The position numbers were made by a program, and so were the translations under genes. Under the pieces are notes generated by a model. It did not search any database. It worked only from the letters and a program-made list of their open reading frames with translations, and was not told the DNA's origin. Source: Laccaria trichodermophora (Eukaryota; Basidiomycota; Agaricomycetes; Agaricales; Hydnangiaceae). From it: a DNA stretch of 64,000 nt. Below are positions 33,871-45,514 of the stretch, in pieces. Location: assembly GCA_018417955.1 (NCBI GenBank), contig JACTVC010000001.1:5252677-5316676 (forward strand), in the 5' to 3' direction. Position 1 is the first letter of the stretch; each line of letters opens with the position of its first letter.

Positions 33871-34604
33871 AGATTGTGATAGTGTGTGTGTGTGTGTGAG
33901 TGAGTGTTAGGTGTTAAGGGTTTTCCCCTGACGCACTTGATCCTTGTTTGCGTGTTGCAAAGTGTATCAGCGTTGTTGGCATGGGTGTGGGCGTTGTTGG
34001 CGTGGGCAGCATTGGCGTTGGCAGTGTTAGAGGACAGTGGTGGTGGTGGAAGGGAAAGGGATGGTCACGGATGTGTGACCATGCCGCAAACAGGATACGT
34101 GATGATATGGCACGCCCTCAAGTAGTCACATGACCTCACCCTGCAGACTGACCAAAATGATGAATCCTTATTGCAGCTATCACTACCTATACTAATATGT
34201 ATATTATTACCTTTCTATTCATTGATCAATAGAATTATAAGTCTGTATAGTCCATTTCGCTTTTTTTGTAGTATTTATAATTAATAATAATAAGTAATAA
34301 GCAATAATGCACTGGAATCCACTGGACTCCACTGGACTCCAGTGGATTCTGACTGGACTCATAGTCCACTGGACTGGGACTGGACTCAGAAAAGTGGCTT
34401 GTAGTCCAGTGAGAGTCCATTGGACTGGGAATTGTGCAAGCCAATTTGGCCTGACAAATGGGCCACTGGAATCCACTGGAGTCCATATGGATTACATGGG
34501 GGATGGTAAAGACCTCGGTGTTGGGGGTGGTGTTGGTGGTGCGCATGTCCATTTTGTCTGTTTTGAGGGCATTGGGGGTGATGTTGGTGGTGCACATGTC
34601 CATT

Positions 34605-35329
34605 TTAAGGGTGTTGGGAGTGTTGTTGGTGGTGTGCGTGACTGTTTTGAGGGTGTTGGGGGTGAGGGTATTTGGGAGTGTGGTGGGGCTTGTCAACTGT
34701 GTTAGCGGCGTCTTTGTCATTGCAGATGCTGCTGATGCTGTTGCCTCCTTGATCATCATTGGCTTTGTGGTTGTGGTTGTGGTTGGCTTTGTCATTGTTG
34801 TTGTTGGCACTGTCATTGTCATTGTCATTGTCATTGTCATTGTTGCCACTGTTGTTGTTGTTGTTGTGGCTGCCGTGGCTGTGCGATCCATTGTGGGTAG
34901 TTTGCTTGTTCTTGCTGCTTTGGGCTCCTGCTGCATCTGAGCAGTGTTGCCATCCAACGATGGGCTGAGGTGGAGGTGGGACGAGGGTGGCATTGGTCAA
35001 ATGAGCATGCATGGGGGGTGCAATGGACACCCTGCTCTCCTTGAGGATACGCTCAGCCCTATAAAAGAGTGTAGGTGAGGAGGAAGGGGGTTAGCAGGGG
35101 GGCCTGCTGCATCAGCAGCAGCGTCATCCTGTGCTAAAACGACGTGAGGAGAAGGTGGTGATGTGGCAGGTGAGGCAATGATGTACCGTGCACGTTTGGT
35201 GCCCTTTCCCTTCCCCTTTACTGCCTTTTTCCCCTTCCTTGTTGCTTTTGCATCATTGTCAATGTCCTCTGTTGTCTCGTTGGCAGTCAATTTGGGTTTT
35301 TTGTTGGATTTGTCAGCCCTGGATTCCAT
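34605..35329 (-). pseudogene. ORF-A of the KDZ TIR element, copy B, 5' part
   Basis: The minus-strand frame begins with a basic segment (KSNKKPKLTANE, GKKAVKGKGKGTKRARY). A second frame follows with RAERILKESRVSIAPPMHA, matching RVE-ALEAAGTSVAPPKHA of copy D (61,580-61,640), then a long Asn/Asp/His-rich low-complexity stretch. The basic N-terminus resembles a nuclear localisation signal. The rest of the gene continues after the nested element, at 30,764 and below. Exact exon limits cannot be set. Confidence 0.55.
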
Positions 35330-35572
35330 GCATTTGCATTTTCAGTTGCTGGGGCTTGATGTTGAAGCCTGCTACAGTTGTGGGGCTTGTTGGAGTGGGT
35401 ATTGGCGGGCATGGCGTAGATCGAAGATGACATTGTTGAGGTGTTGTTGATGGAGTGTGGAAGGTTGTGGGTTGAGGGTTACACAAATTTCCCACTTGCG
35501 GAATTTGCCGGCATCCTTTCTGGGAAGAGGTCAGCCAGTTGGTATGTAGGGCATATAATATGTACCTATAAT

Positions 35573-35662
35573 AAAGCCATTGTAGTGTAACTGGTAGAGT
35601 GCTTGTGTCTGTAATATGCCACTGTGTCCATAATGTCAAGGGTTCAATTCTTGTGGTTGCGC
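35573..35662 (+). other. tRNA-like Pol III promoter module, 5' end of the copy B element
   Basis: A-box-like TGTAACTGGTAGAGTG (35,586-35,601), B-box-like GGTTCAATTC (35,641-35,650), then T7 (35,663-35,669), a Pol III terminator. It lies upstream of ORF-A and points outward to the TIR at 35,927-35,945. It is clearly related to 3118-3212. Confidence 0.58.
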
Positions 35663-35669
35663 TTTTTTT

Positions 35670-35945
35670 AATATTACATAATAAAAACAACAGTGACAAA
35701 TTACTGGTCCTATTGGACTCCTAGTGCTCAGAAATTTCTACTGGACTCCACTATACCCATTCCTTAGGAGTCTGCAATTCCTAGTAGTTTGGGACCATTC
35801 CAGTTGGAATTTACTAGGACTCCACTAGGACTGGGTCACAAAATTTGTAGGGTGATCAGCCAAGATAAAAATTGTCCCAGTCCTAGTCCAGTCTGGTGGG
35901 AATCTGGGAGTCCAGTAGGAATAGGTGGAGGAGTGTAAAGAGCTC
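35670..35945. other. Subterminal repeats and right TIR of the copy B element
   Basis: GGACTCC/GGAATTCC-type repeats (35,700-35,920) lead to the TIR 35,927-35,945, which reads GAGCTCTTTACACTCCTCC on the minus strand. The next base belongs to a copia pol reading frame, so this element end is inserted in, or truncates, that retrotransposon. The right flank is AGATTGAA; no matching left end was found. Confidence 0.75.
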
Positions 35946-36874
35946 AGATTGAAGCCTGCTTTGAGATCACTGACGTGGGGGACCTTGGCTACATCTTAGG
36001 GATCTGAGTTGAGCAAGACAAGAACACTGGTGCAATCTCACTGTCTCAAGAAGCTTACATTTGATGCATTCTAGAGCATTTTGGAATGTTACACTGCAAT
36101 GCCAAACCCACTCCACTCCCCTCTGGTATCACCTTATCTGAATCTGATTGCCCCAGAATGGATGAAGACCATCACTATATGAAGGACAAACCATACTGTG
36201 AAGCCCTCGGTTCCTGCATGTGGGCTCAAGTGGCCACACACCCCGACATTGCCTATGCCCTCAGTGTACTTGCACGCTTCCAGGGAAACCCTGGGCCTGC
36301 ACACTGCAAGGCAATGCTCCATCTCCCCACCCACCTCAAGGGTAGATCAGCTACAAGATCACTTTAACCATGGAGGCACCTTGACCCCCATCAGATTCAT
36401 CAATGCAGACTACGCAGGGGACGTCAACACATGTCGATCCACATCAGGGTATGTGTTCACCATGGCAGGTGGACCTGTATCTTGGAGTGCGAAGTGACAA
36501 GCCACAGTTGCTCTCTCCACCACCAAGGCAGAGTACATGGTGCTCACAAGTGCCATGCAACAGGCCCTCTGGATGTACTCATTTATGTCAGAGATCGGCC
36601 TTGCTCAAAAATTCCTGGCCATGCTTCATGGCGACAACACCACCTCCATTGCCCTCACCCTCAATACCAAAGGGCATGTGTGCACAAAACACATTGATAT
36701 ACGACATCACTACACCAGGGAATGAGTAGTGGAAGGAGAAATCAGACTTGTCCAGATCCCATCCAAGGAAAACCTTGCCAACATCTTTACAAAACCACTC
36801 CCTCGCATCACCCATCAAAAGCTTGTTCGAGCACTCAAGCTGGACTCTTAGAGGTCCCTTGTTGTTTGGGGGAG
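35946..36874 (+). pseudogene. Ty1/Copia pol, 3' part (RT end and RNase H)
   Basis: The sequence starts in the end of reverse transcriptase (IEACFEITDVGDLGYILGI, where copia elements usually have ...DLGELKWFLG...-like motifs). It continues with CNAKPTPLP, DIAYALSVLARF, FINADYAGDVNTCRSTSGYV, STTKAEYMVL (RNase H catalytic motifs) and HIDIRHHYTRE to the stereotyped IPSKENLANIFTKPLPR. Stops at about 36,007, 36,064, 36,496 and 36,723 and a shift near 36,340 make it inactive. The 5' end is cut by the TIR element end at 35,945. The polypurine tract GTTTGGGGGAG (36,864-36,874) leads into the LTR. Confidence 0.9.
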
Positions 36875-37146
36875 TATTAGAAGAGACACCTTGTGACCTT
36901 CCTTGTTTATGCATACATTTTGTTTGCACACTCCAATTGCTATTTCCTTTTATCCCTCCTACATATACTTCCGTTATTTGCTAGTCTTTACCCAAGCCAC
37001 CCGTTTTTCGTATATAAACTGCAAACTTTATTTTTCCCACCTCAGTCGTCATCACAACTGTGTCTGACTCTGGGGTGAGGTTATTTTACTTATACTTATT
37101 TCTCTCAACACTCACACTACCTATATTACAGTTCCATACGTTAACA
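36875..37146 (+). repeat. Copia 3' LTR, about 272 bp
   Basis: It follows the polypurine tract. It starts TATTAGAAGAGAC (ancestral TGTTAG) and ends ATACGTTAACA, the inverse of TGTTA. A TATATAAAC box-like sequence is near 37,012. A fragment of a related LTR end (CACAACTTGAGTTCCATATG, then TTAACA) is seen at about 61,555-61,580. No 5' LTR is in the window. The 22-kb KDZ element is inserted 4 bp to its right. Confidence 0.8.
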
Positions 37147-37158
37147 GGTAGTTTATCC

Positions 37159-39460
37159 ACTTCAGTCACCCACTACCAACTGACTATTAGTCATGCAAAC
37201 TCCACGTAAGTTACATGACTAAATGTCATGGACCATATCTAGATTCTAGATATATATGGGTCCTAAAAAGCTCTGAAATCTAAAATATATTCTTGAGACA
37301 TGGACCCTGAAATGTCACACAAAAATTATAATGTCTGTGTCACGCCCCCAAAATATATTTTGCAAGTGAAATGCAGTAAGGATATATTTTTGGTGAGTGG
37401 ACCCTGAAATGTCACTGTCACACCTTAGAAATATATTTTTGCCCTGGCTTGGCCTTAGGATATATTTTGGGACACAGATGTGGTAAGGATATATTTTTTG
37501 GGTCTGTAGGGGTGTCAGGGGTCCTAGTTTCAGCAAAAATACTTGTGATTTTTTTGCTGTCTGGGATATATATTTTGGAAGATTCTGCAATGATTTCCAG
37601 GGGTTTTGGCAGTATGTAGGTAGCAATAAGGGGCATCAATAGCATCTGTGACCTACCTGAGTAGTTGCTTGCATATTATCCACTTTGACACTATAAATAC
37701 AGTTTGCACTGTGAATTTCTTTAACTGCCTAGAAACACCCCCTGAGTTGATAAAGTCCTTTGATCTTTCTCTTCTTCTCTCTCCAGTTGCACCATATCTG
37801 CATACCCCACCCACATCTGTATTACCATTGAGTTGACATAAGTTTTTTGATCTTTTCTCCTTCTCCTCCTTTCTTCCCCCCACCTCTGTACCATCATCCT
37901 TGACAGACAAGAGTTCACCAAGTTCTTTGTTGTTTCTCTTCTTCTCTTCCTTTCATCCTCTTCTCCTCTTCTTGTCTCCTGCCTTCCTCCCTCTTTCTTT
38001 TGAGTTTTGATTTTAAATTTAGGTTTTGGTACTATGTCTGGCCTGTTCTCCCAGTATGTAGGTAGCAATAAGGGGCATCAATAGCATCTGTGACCTACCT
38101 GAGTAGTTGCTTGTGTATCATCCACTTTGACACTAAAGATACAGTTCATACTATGGAATTTTTTAGCTGCCTAGAAAACCCCTCCACTTCTGGCTTTACT
38201 TCAGCTCCAAGATCTCCAGTTGCACCATATCTGCATACATCTGTATTACCATCAAGTTGACAAAGTGCTTTGATCTTTCTCTTCTCTCTCCAGTTGCACC
38301 ATATCTGCATACCCCACCCACATCTGTATTATCATCAAGTTGACAAAGTGCTTTGATCTTTCTGTTCTCTCTCCAGTTGCACCATATCTGCATACCCCAC
38401 CCACATCTGTATTATCATCAAGTTGACAAAGTGCTTTGATCTTTCTCTTCTGTCTCCAGTTGCACCATATCTGCATACCCCACCCACATCTGTATTACCA
38501 TCCTTCACAGACAAGAGTTCACCAAGTTCTTTGTTGTTTCTCTTGAGTTTTGCTTGTAAATTTATGGACAATGAATTCTATTCACCAGGTCATAGTATGG
38601 AGTCACACATATCTTTCCACTGAATCCTCAACCAACATCCTTTTTTCAACCATATCATGAATATTTTAATTAGAAGCTGAATGAGATATATCTTTACACT
38701 TTATCTTGAACAAGGATATATTTATGAGACATATATTTCAATTATATTCTGACCCAGGATGTATTTTCAACAAGATATTGAACCAGGATAATTACCAAGA
38801 TACATTCTTCAGCTATATCTTGAACAAGGATATATCCTTAAACTTTATCTTGAACAGGGATATATCTTTCAAATCTATATTGAACCACTATATATCACCA
38901 AGATATATTTTTAAGCTATATCTTGGACAAGGATATATCTTTCAAATTTATCTTAAGCATGGGATATATTTTTAAGCTATATCTTGGACAAGGATATATC
39001 TTTCCACTTTATCTTGAACAGGGATATATCTTTCAAATCTATATTGAACCACTATATATCACCAAGATATATTTTTAAGCTATATCTTGGACAAGGATAT
39101 ATCTTTCAAATTTATCTTAAACATGGGATATATTTTTAAGCTATATCTTGGACAAGGATATATCTTTCAAATCTATATTGAACCACTATATATCACCAAG
39201 ATATATTTTTAAGCTATATCTTGGACAAGGATATATCTTTCCACTTTATCTTGAACAAGGATATATTACCAAGATATATTTACAAACTATAAAATGAATC
39301 CAAACCAGTATATATTTCTTTCCAATATATCCTAAGTCAAGATATATCATCAAAATATATTTTGAATGAAAATCTGTATTTGTGATGTAAGTATAATCAA
39401 AATATATCCTATGTCAAGATATATCTTCAAAATATATTTTGAACTGAAATCTATATTTGT
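37159..39460 (+). repeat. Left inverted arm of the giant element
   Basis: It matches the reverse complement of about 57,660-59,226: unique outer 550 bp (AAAATATATTTTGGGGGCGTG region), then repeated GTTGCACCATATCTGCATAC / AAGTGCTTTGATCTTTCTC units (37,730-38,560), then the ATATATC satellite. It is longer than the right arm because a segment at 37,610-37,690 is duplicated at 38,052-38,130 and the satellite is expanded. Confidence 0.85.
38690..39460 (+). repeat. ATATATC satellite (GGATATATCTTTCAAATCT units)
   Basis: Units such as CTTGGACAAGGATATATC and CACTATATATCACCAAGATA recur in a higher-order pattern of roughly 130-170 bp. A shorter inverted counterpart is at 57,690-57,890. Confidence 0.85.
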
Positions 39461-39740
39461 GATGCAAGCATAATCAAAAGTGAGTGATTGAGTGGGTTAA
39501 TAGAAAATCAAGCCTGTGACTTAATCGAAACTGTGTGAAGCATACTAATGCGTAAGTAAGGATAGCCCTGGATAAAGTCAAGATATATCTTCGAAATATA
39601 TTTTGAACCAAAATCGATATTTGTGATGTAAGCATAATCAAAAGTGAGTGATTGAGTGGGTTGATAGAAAATCAAGCAAGTGACTTAATCAAAACTGAGT
39701 GAAGGATATTAATGGGTAAGTAAAGAGTGGAAGGATAGCC
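39413..39740 (+). repeat. Two tandem copies of a 164-bp unit
   Basis: Each unit starts GTCAAGATATATCTTC and includes GTGAGTGATTGAGTGGGTT and ATCAAGC. They form the boundary between the left arm and the gene-bearing core. Confidence 0.8.
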
Positions 39741-40091
39741 ATGGGTAAAGTGGCATGGACAGGACAGGCATTCTAAACAAACAAGTCAACTTGGTGAAAC
39801 AGACCATGAAAAGAACATACAAAAAGGGTATAGCAAGGTGTGTAGGTGGCAAAAGGCAAAAGGAGGGGACACAGCCTAAAACCATCAAGTCAGATTGATG
39901 AAAGAACATCATAAAAGACTTACACAATGATGTATGGGCAGAGGCAAAATTGGGAACACAGCTACAAATGAACAAGTCAGATGTGTGAATGGACATAAAT
40001 AAGGACTTAGAAAATACCAAACAAGCAGCACAACAACCAAGTTAGATGGAAGAAAAATAAGTCCAAAAGGACTTAACATAAAAGCAATGAC
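39741..40091. other. Spacer between left arm and cargo gene 1
   Basis: No gene recognised; likely the 3' untranslated region of cargo gene 1. The word AAACAAACAAGTCA/AACAAGTCAGA recurs three to four times. Confidence 0.4.
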
Positions 40092-43000
40092 CTAGTTAGC
40101 AACTGGACCTTGAGAATTCTTCCCTGGCCCAGCACGTTTGCCTGAAACACGAGCACGTCCAGAAGTACTAGCGAAAGGCTGAGATACTGAACGAGATGAT
40201 GAGGCAACGTGAGCTGAAGAACTAGCGAAGGGTTGAGAGACTGAACGAGATGATGAAGCTGGTGTTTTCTGGTTCTTGAGTGGGTCGAAGAAGGAGATTG
40301 GATGTTCAGCTCGTCGAAGTTTGGTATAAAACATGTTATTGGGAAGGGAGGCAAAGGAGACGTGACGTTGGCGTTTAGCGGGAGGTTCCACTTCTGGTTG
40401 TTTCGGCAGAGGGCGGTACTCTCTTGTGGACTTATGCTTGAGTTGTTCTTCAGACAAGGCCATGGCAGTGTCATGTGATCGCTTCTTCGTGGACAACACC
40501 GGAGACGAATGGAAAGAACTGACAGGGGAAGATGTATCACCTTTCTGATCATGCTTCTTTGTTGGGGCCGAAATGGTGCAATTGTGACGGACCCATTTAG
40601 TCGAGTCTTTGACAAAGACCATAGGAAGACCTTCAGAGTTAATAATGACAGGGATCTCACCGAAGCAAGCTTCACTCTCTGAGATTAATCTTTGCTCTGA
40701 AAAAACAACTCAGACAAATGTAAGTCATCAGAATGTTAGCTAACTTACCATCAGACCAGGGCTTCACCACCAAGAGCTTCTCTACAATCAGAGTTGATAG
40801 GTGCTTCCATTGAGAGCTTGTGATCTTCGTAGGTGCAAATCCTGGGCAGAAGGCTACGTCGACCATAGCAGAATCCCAACCTGTGATAACAAGTTTGAAT
40901 TGGTAGGCGAGATTGGGCCACGTGGTCCAAGGGGCCGACTTCCGTCGATCCTTTTCAGCCAAGCACCCATCTGAATACCATATATCAATAACCATTAATT
41001 ACTAAACAAAATAAAAGCTTACTTAAAAGATCAAGAAAGTACTGCGTGAATTGCTTCTGACGTTCCTTCGTGTAAGGTAGCAGATCGTTCTCTGAAGCCT
41101 CCACCTTCAAAGCAGATGCAAGCCTGGTCGCGGCGCAAGGCGTTGACGAGCTAGCAGTAGTCGAGGGAGCAACATTGAGCTCCTCCATCGACTGCTTGAT
41201 TTGACGGTCTGCATGCATAGCGCTGTAGCAGCAGAAGTAAGACAAAAAGCCATAACATGAAAGGGGGACAACGCACTGGACTTTGCTAACAAAGATGTCC
41301 GTCAAGGTGGCCATTGGCCACTTCTCATGATCGCAGAGCGCTTGGAGGTCCTCCGAGCTCATGAAAAACCCGGACTTCTTACGAGCCGTCGCGTTTTTGC
41401 CGCTGTATACTAAAATGCCGGCAATGTCGAAAGATTTATCGCGACGTTTAATATTAGTGATCTAAACAGTGGTGTGTGAGCGTAATGTGATGAAGAACCA
41501 ACGAAATCGACGCACAAGGTCACGAATTTCCTTCATGTAAGCGGCGAAGCGAAGGTTCGCATCGCGGACATTGGTCCCTTCTTCGTTGACTTGATTCTTG
41601 ATGAAACCAAGGGCCTCCTGGATCCGTTCATCCTTCTCTTCTTTCGTGGTTGCACCGGCCATGAGCTTCTTGTATTCATCATTGGTGGCCTTATTCCAGA
41701 GCTGCAGGCCTTCTACAACCTATCGAAGACTAACCGTGATCCCCATCCTCTGGTTTCGTCCTGCTAGCGTAAGTTTTGAACACGTTGTAGCGGTTTGGAG
41801 CCCTCTTCTCCTTGCGCACAAGACCCGCTTTCTCCATGGCAAACTCCGAAGAACGGCCATAGAGATGGCCCAACCTATGAGCGACTTGCCAGACGATCTG
41901 GCCAAACATAGGATACAATGCCTTTTCCATGAGCGAAGGCTTTGTCGAAGAAAGCTCTTCAAGGTTCGGGAGCAGGGCGTCGGGCATCAATGTGAGTCCG
42001 TAGCTGCTCAACACGGATGCGGCGTCCAGCTGGGAAGGTGTGAACGACGCTGTTAAGTCCTTCCAGTGGGTGGATGAAGCCGGTACTTTCCCTTCTGTTT
42101 TCATGGTCGATAACAAAAGGCGAGCGGCTTTGGATTGCGCTTCTTCCTGCTCGTCACGCTCCAAGTCGCGTTCTTCTTCCTCCTCGGTGTCCGTAACCAA
42201 AGGTTTCTTGCCTTTGGAATGGCGTTCCTTCTCCTCACACGCTTCTTCCTCCTCGCACTGCAGGTCTGGATCTTCTTCAGCATCTTCCTCGTCAATCTTC
42301 GCGTCATCCTCCTCAGTGTCCGTAACCGACTGTCCCCTCGATTTACGCCAGGACCTCGTCTTCTCTTCCTCGGCCTGTCCCTCTTCGTAATCGGACCCAC
42401 TGAGGTCGCTCTCAATCATGGGATCTGGGGCTTCCCAGTCCTCTAACGGTTGGAGTTTATCCTTCTTCCCTTCTTCCATACGTGGACGAAGCTCACGACA
42501 TGCACGACTGATTGCTGAGCGACGTTGCTTCTCAGCTCGAGCGAGTTCATAGTTGACGGCGTCAACATAGTCTTGGGGGTCGTGTGGGGCCGTGTAGCCC
42601 GCAGGGAGCATGCGGTAAGTCTCCGTTTCGTTGTCCCACACTTCGGTACGCCTATCTGCTGTGTTTTGGGCCCCTTCTTGAGGCAAGGAGCCTTGGTAAC
42701 GAATATGGCCCTCCTCCCAGGGCTTTCGGAACTTGTAGGCTGTTTCTTCCCCCTCGAGGCCTGCCACCAATGCCGCCTCTTCCCCCTGTGAAATGTCATA
42801 AACGTGGAGGGGGTGGATCGCCGGATCGCCGGCCTCACGAGAGGCATTGAGTTCCCTGAAGGCTTTGAGAGCCTCTGGGTGGACATAAGCGACGCAACGA
42901 CGATCCAGGATGCGTACGTCGTTCTCTGCCTCGATGAGATCTTCTGGCGTGTGAGGGGCTGTGTGATGCACTGGGATTGGGACCCAAAATCCCGTTTCCT

Positions 43001-43935
43001 CGTCAAACATGGTTGTCCTATCGTCTGCTGCACTCCGCCCCCCTCTCTTGGGGCGACGCCCATAGTAGTTGCGATAACCACCTTCTTTAAAGGCGAAACG
43101 ATAACGAGTATTGCCTTTGAGCGCACCATTCAAGGCGGCGATCTTGATGTCGTCAAAGTGGTTGAGAGCTATCAATTCGATGCGTGGTGGGAGATGTGGG
43201 CGAACAGGATCATCTTCGTCATTCGTGCCTTCCGCAGTGGCAGAGGAGAGGGAGTTGGCTGGTGGAACAGGAGCATCGAGCTCCGTGGCAGTGACCCTAA
43301 AATTATTATGAGATCGTTCTAATGTAATCTACGATGGAAAAAACTCACGTAGTGACGACGACGGCTGTGTGGCCAGGCAAAGCAGGGACAGAACCCTCAA
43401 CACTATTTAAATGAGGTTAGTTTATGTTTCTGAGGCCGCCGCTGCCCAACTGACTAAAGTCTGGTCGAGCGGGGTTGTCGACATAAAGTCTGACAATCAG
43501 GAATCGACTAAAGTCTGATTCCACGACGGATAAACAATAAGATGAGCAACTGACCTGCTTTTTCCAGCAGCTGCCCTCAGCCGCGCTTCTGCCTGTGCAA
43601 TGTTCATCGATTGCACGTCATCACTGGATTTGCGAGTCAATATCGATACGCAATCGAGGAGTTGACGCGTGCCAGCGTCGCCGTTGGAGGTCTGCTTAGA
43701 ATTTATTAGCGACGTAGTAATTATGTAGACACTACACGACGTACCTTTCTGGAAGAATTGGGCTCCTGCTTTTCGTTGTTCTTCGACCTTGCATTGGCCT
43801 TTGAAGCCTAAGTGAGATGTGCCACGTCGGTACACAGACGGGGAGGGAGGGTGATTGACTTACAGGGGGTTTCGTGGAATGAGATTCGGCACTTGCCAAA
43901 CCTCGGTCTTTTTGTTTGGGAGCACGGGGAGGCAT
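40092..43935 (-). pseudogene. Cargo gene 1: large conserved fungal protein, one stop
   Basis: A multi-exon minus-strand gene. It starts MPPRAPKQKDRG (43,935) and continues through introns at about 43,863-43,808 and 43,744-43,692. A long exon (43,270-41,735) has IPVHHTAPHTPEDLIEAENDV, a repeated DY/TAPHDPQDYVDAVNYELA segment and long Glu/Asp-rich runs (42,130-42,420). Then follow EALYP-like VWQVAHRLGHLYGR, a conserved middle (ATNDEYKKLMAGATTKEEK; FDIAGILVYSGKNA), FKLVITGWDSAMVDVAF and a disordered Ser-rich tail. Joining 41,735 to 41,712 in frame needs removal of only 22 bases (GTTAGT...GTAG), shorter than a normal intron. An in-frame TAG (41,462-41,464; ancestral CAG likely) interrupts it. I associate this architecture with hypothetical proteins common in Agaricomycetes; function unknown. 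It diverges from cargo gene 2. Confidence 0.72.
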
Positions 43936-45514
43936 ACTGGAGAGCAAATTGGAGAAGCCCTTGGTGGGTTTTTCAAATACGTCGCGGAGGAAGGAAGTTG
44001 GTTGCAGTGGGTGTGAGCTGGTTAAGTACTTGGTGGATGTGACCACGTGCCACGCGACCAGCCCTGAAATTTGCTTGGTCTGGACGCAATCAAGCCTTGG
44101 ATATTGGTATCCGATGCTAGAGCTGTGCGTGCGTAGTAATCGTCGAGACTAAATTACGGATTGAGCCCGTTATAGACTCGGTCAACCGATGGACGTACAA
44201 TTTGTGTTTTGAGTGCCATTCACGTGGCATAAGGCGACCTTGAACGACGCGTCAGGAGATGGAGGCGGCAGGAAATGGAGGCGCTAGGAAATTCCCGCTA
44301 AGGCCCTAGGTTGCACAAGAAAGCAAGTTAGCGCTGGCGGAGGACAAACCCCTGAGCCGCTGCGAATGTCTGTCTAGTTCTGTGTATATAATTTATTCTA
44401 TACTAATCTATGCTATTTTCGAGCACGGCGATGGCCTGCTCAGTTGAAGTGGAAAGTCAGAGCTCAGTGTGATGAGTAGAGTGACACTAAATCGTTTTCT
44501 TCTCAGTAAGTAACGCAACTGCAATATCGAGCACATACCTCCCAAAGAAATAGGAAGCGTGTGCCCTTCAATTTGCAATTCGGGTTCATCTGGTGGGTGC
44601 AATAGTCAATGAAGTGTATGGTAGTTTCATGAAAACGACATACCTCCACCAAGATATTTGCTACGGGTTTGTGCCTTATCGGTGTGTTTGCTTGCGTAGA
44701 CGGCGATTGATTGTCGCGATGATGAAATTCGGGGGTGACCTGGTGCGCGCAATCAGTTATAACATAGTTTCAGAGAAACGAGAGAAAGGACGTACCTACA
44801 AGTAGACTGTGCATACTCCAGGCTGCCAGATTATCGATGTCGCTCATCGATCAGATTGCTTGCGTAGACGGCGGTCGTTGGTCGCGCTGAAAGGACTCAT
44901 CAGCCATTGATCAGCCAACTACAGTCTGGCTGCAAGACATACAAATGATTCGACTAAAAGTCAAGAAAGTCGAGCCAACAACTCAAAGTCTGCTGGCAAC
45001 CATAGGACGAGATGCTTGGTGGGTGAGCGCTTGAGAAGAAGTTGAACGAACCTTAATCTACCTTTTGAGGTTGATTAAACGGAGGTGCGGCAGCCCGGTG
45101 ATGTTGGCCCTTGAAGCTCACGCCAAACAAAGTCAACTTCTCGTCAACTCCAAAGTTCAAGCGCTTCACTCATCTTTTGCTCCCCACAAGTCATTGATTA
45201 GTACGAGGTAAGTTTACATTAGTTATCTAGTTCTCGGCAGCAGGACAAGGCGGGATCAGACTGTACGTCGGTCCTTCATCAGACTTTAAGTCGATGGCAA
45301 GCGAGCAGACTTTCAGTCGCTCGTCTTCAGCGTCGTTTATCATATTTCGTACATATAGTGTTTTGTAGTCCGTAAACTCACAATCGTACTCACTTTCTGA
45401 TCTCTCTCTGGCTCATTTCCCCAATCCAATAATCAGTAAGTCGTACTAGACAATTGCCCCAAACCTTCGCCTAAATAACTGGTTCTAGTTCCTGTCAGCT
45501 TTACGTGCTTCGAA
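43936..45514. promoter_or_regulatory. Shared 1.6-kb upstream region of the divergent cargo genes
   Basis: No convincing coding sequence. It should hold promoters of both cargo genes: TATATAATTTATTC at about 44,385, and a pyrimidine-rich CTCACTTTCTGATCTCTCTC stretch about 120 bp before the cargo gene 2 start. Copies of the word CGACTNAAAGTC occur at 44,951-44,962, 45,280-45,293 and 45,306-45,319; three more lie in the first part of cargo gene 1 (43,452-43,517). Confidence 0.4.

Larger units (their letters stand above)
31204..34525. mobile_element. KDZ-type TIR element nested in the copy B element
   Basis: Left TIR CAATACTTTACCATCCCCC (31,212-31,230); right TIR (34,498-34,516) reads GAGGTCTTTACCATCCCCC on the minus strand. 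Flanks share GGTGTTGGG (31,203-31,211 and 34,517-34,525), an 8-9 bp TSD, though in a repetitive context. Inside, in reverse orientation, are GGACTCCACT subterminal repeats (31,240-31,490 and 34,310-34,490), a purine tract (31,590-31,850), a GTTGTCGTG minisatellite (31,920-32,215 and 33,950-34,030), and about 1.5 kb of unrelated sequence (32,360-33,870) splitting the minisatellite. No transposase is present. Confidence 0.78.
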
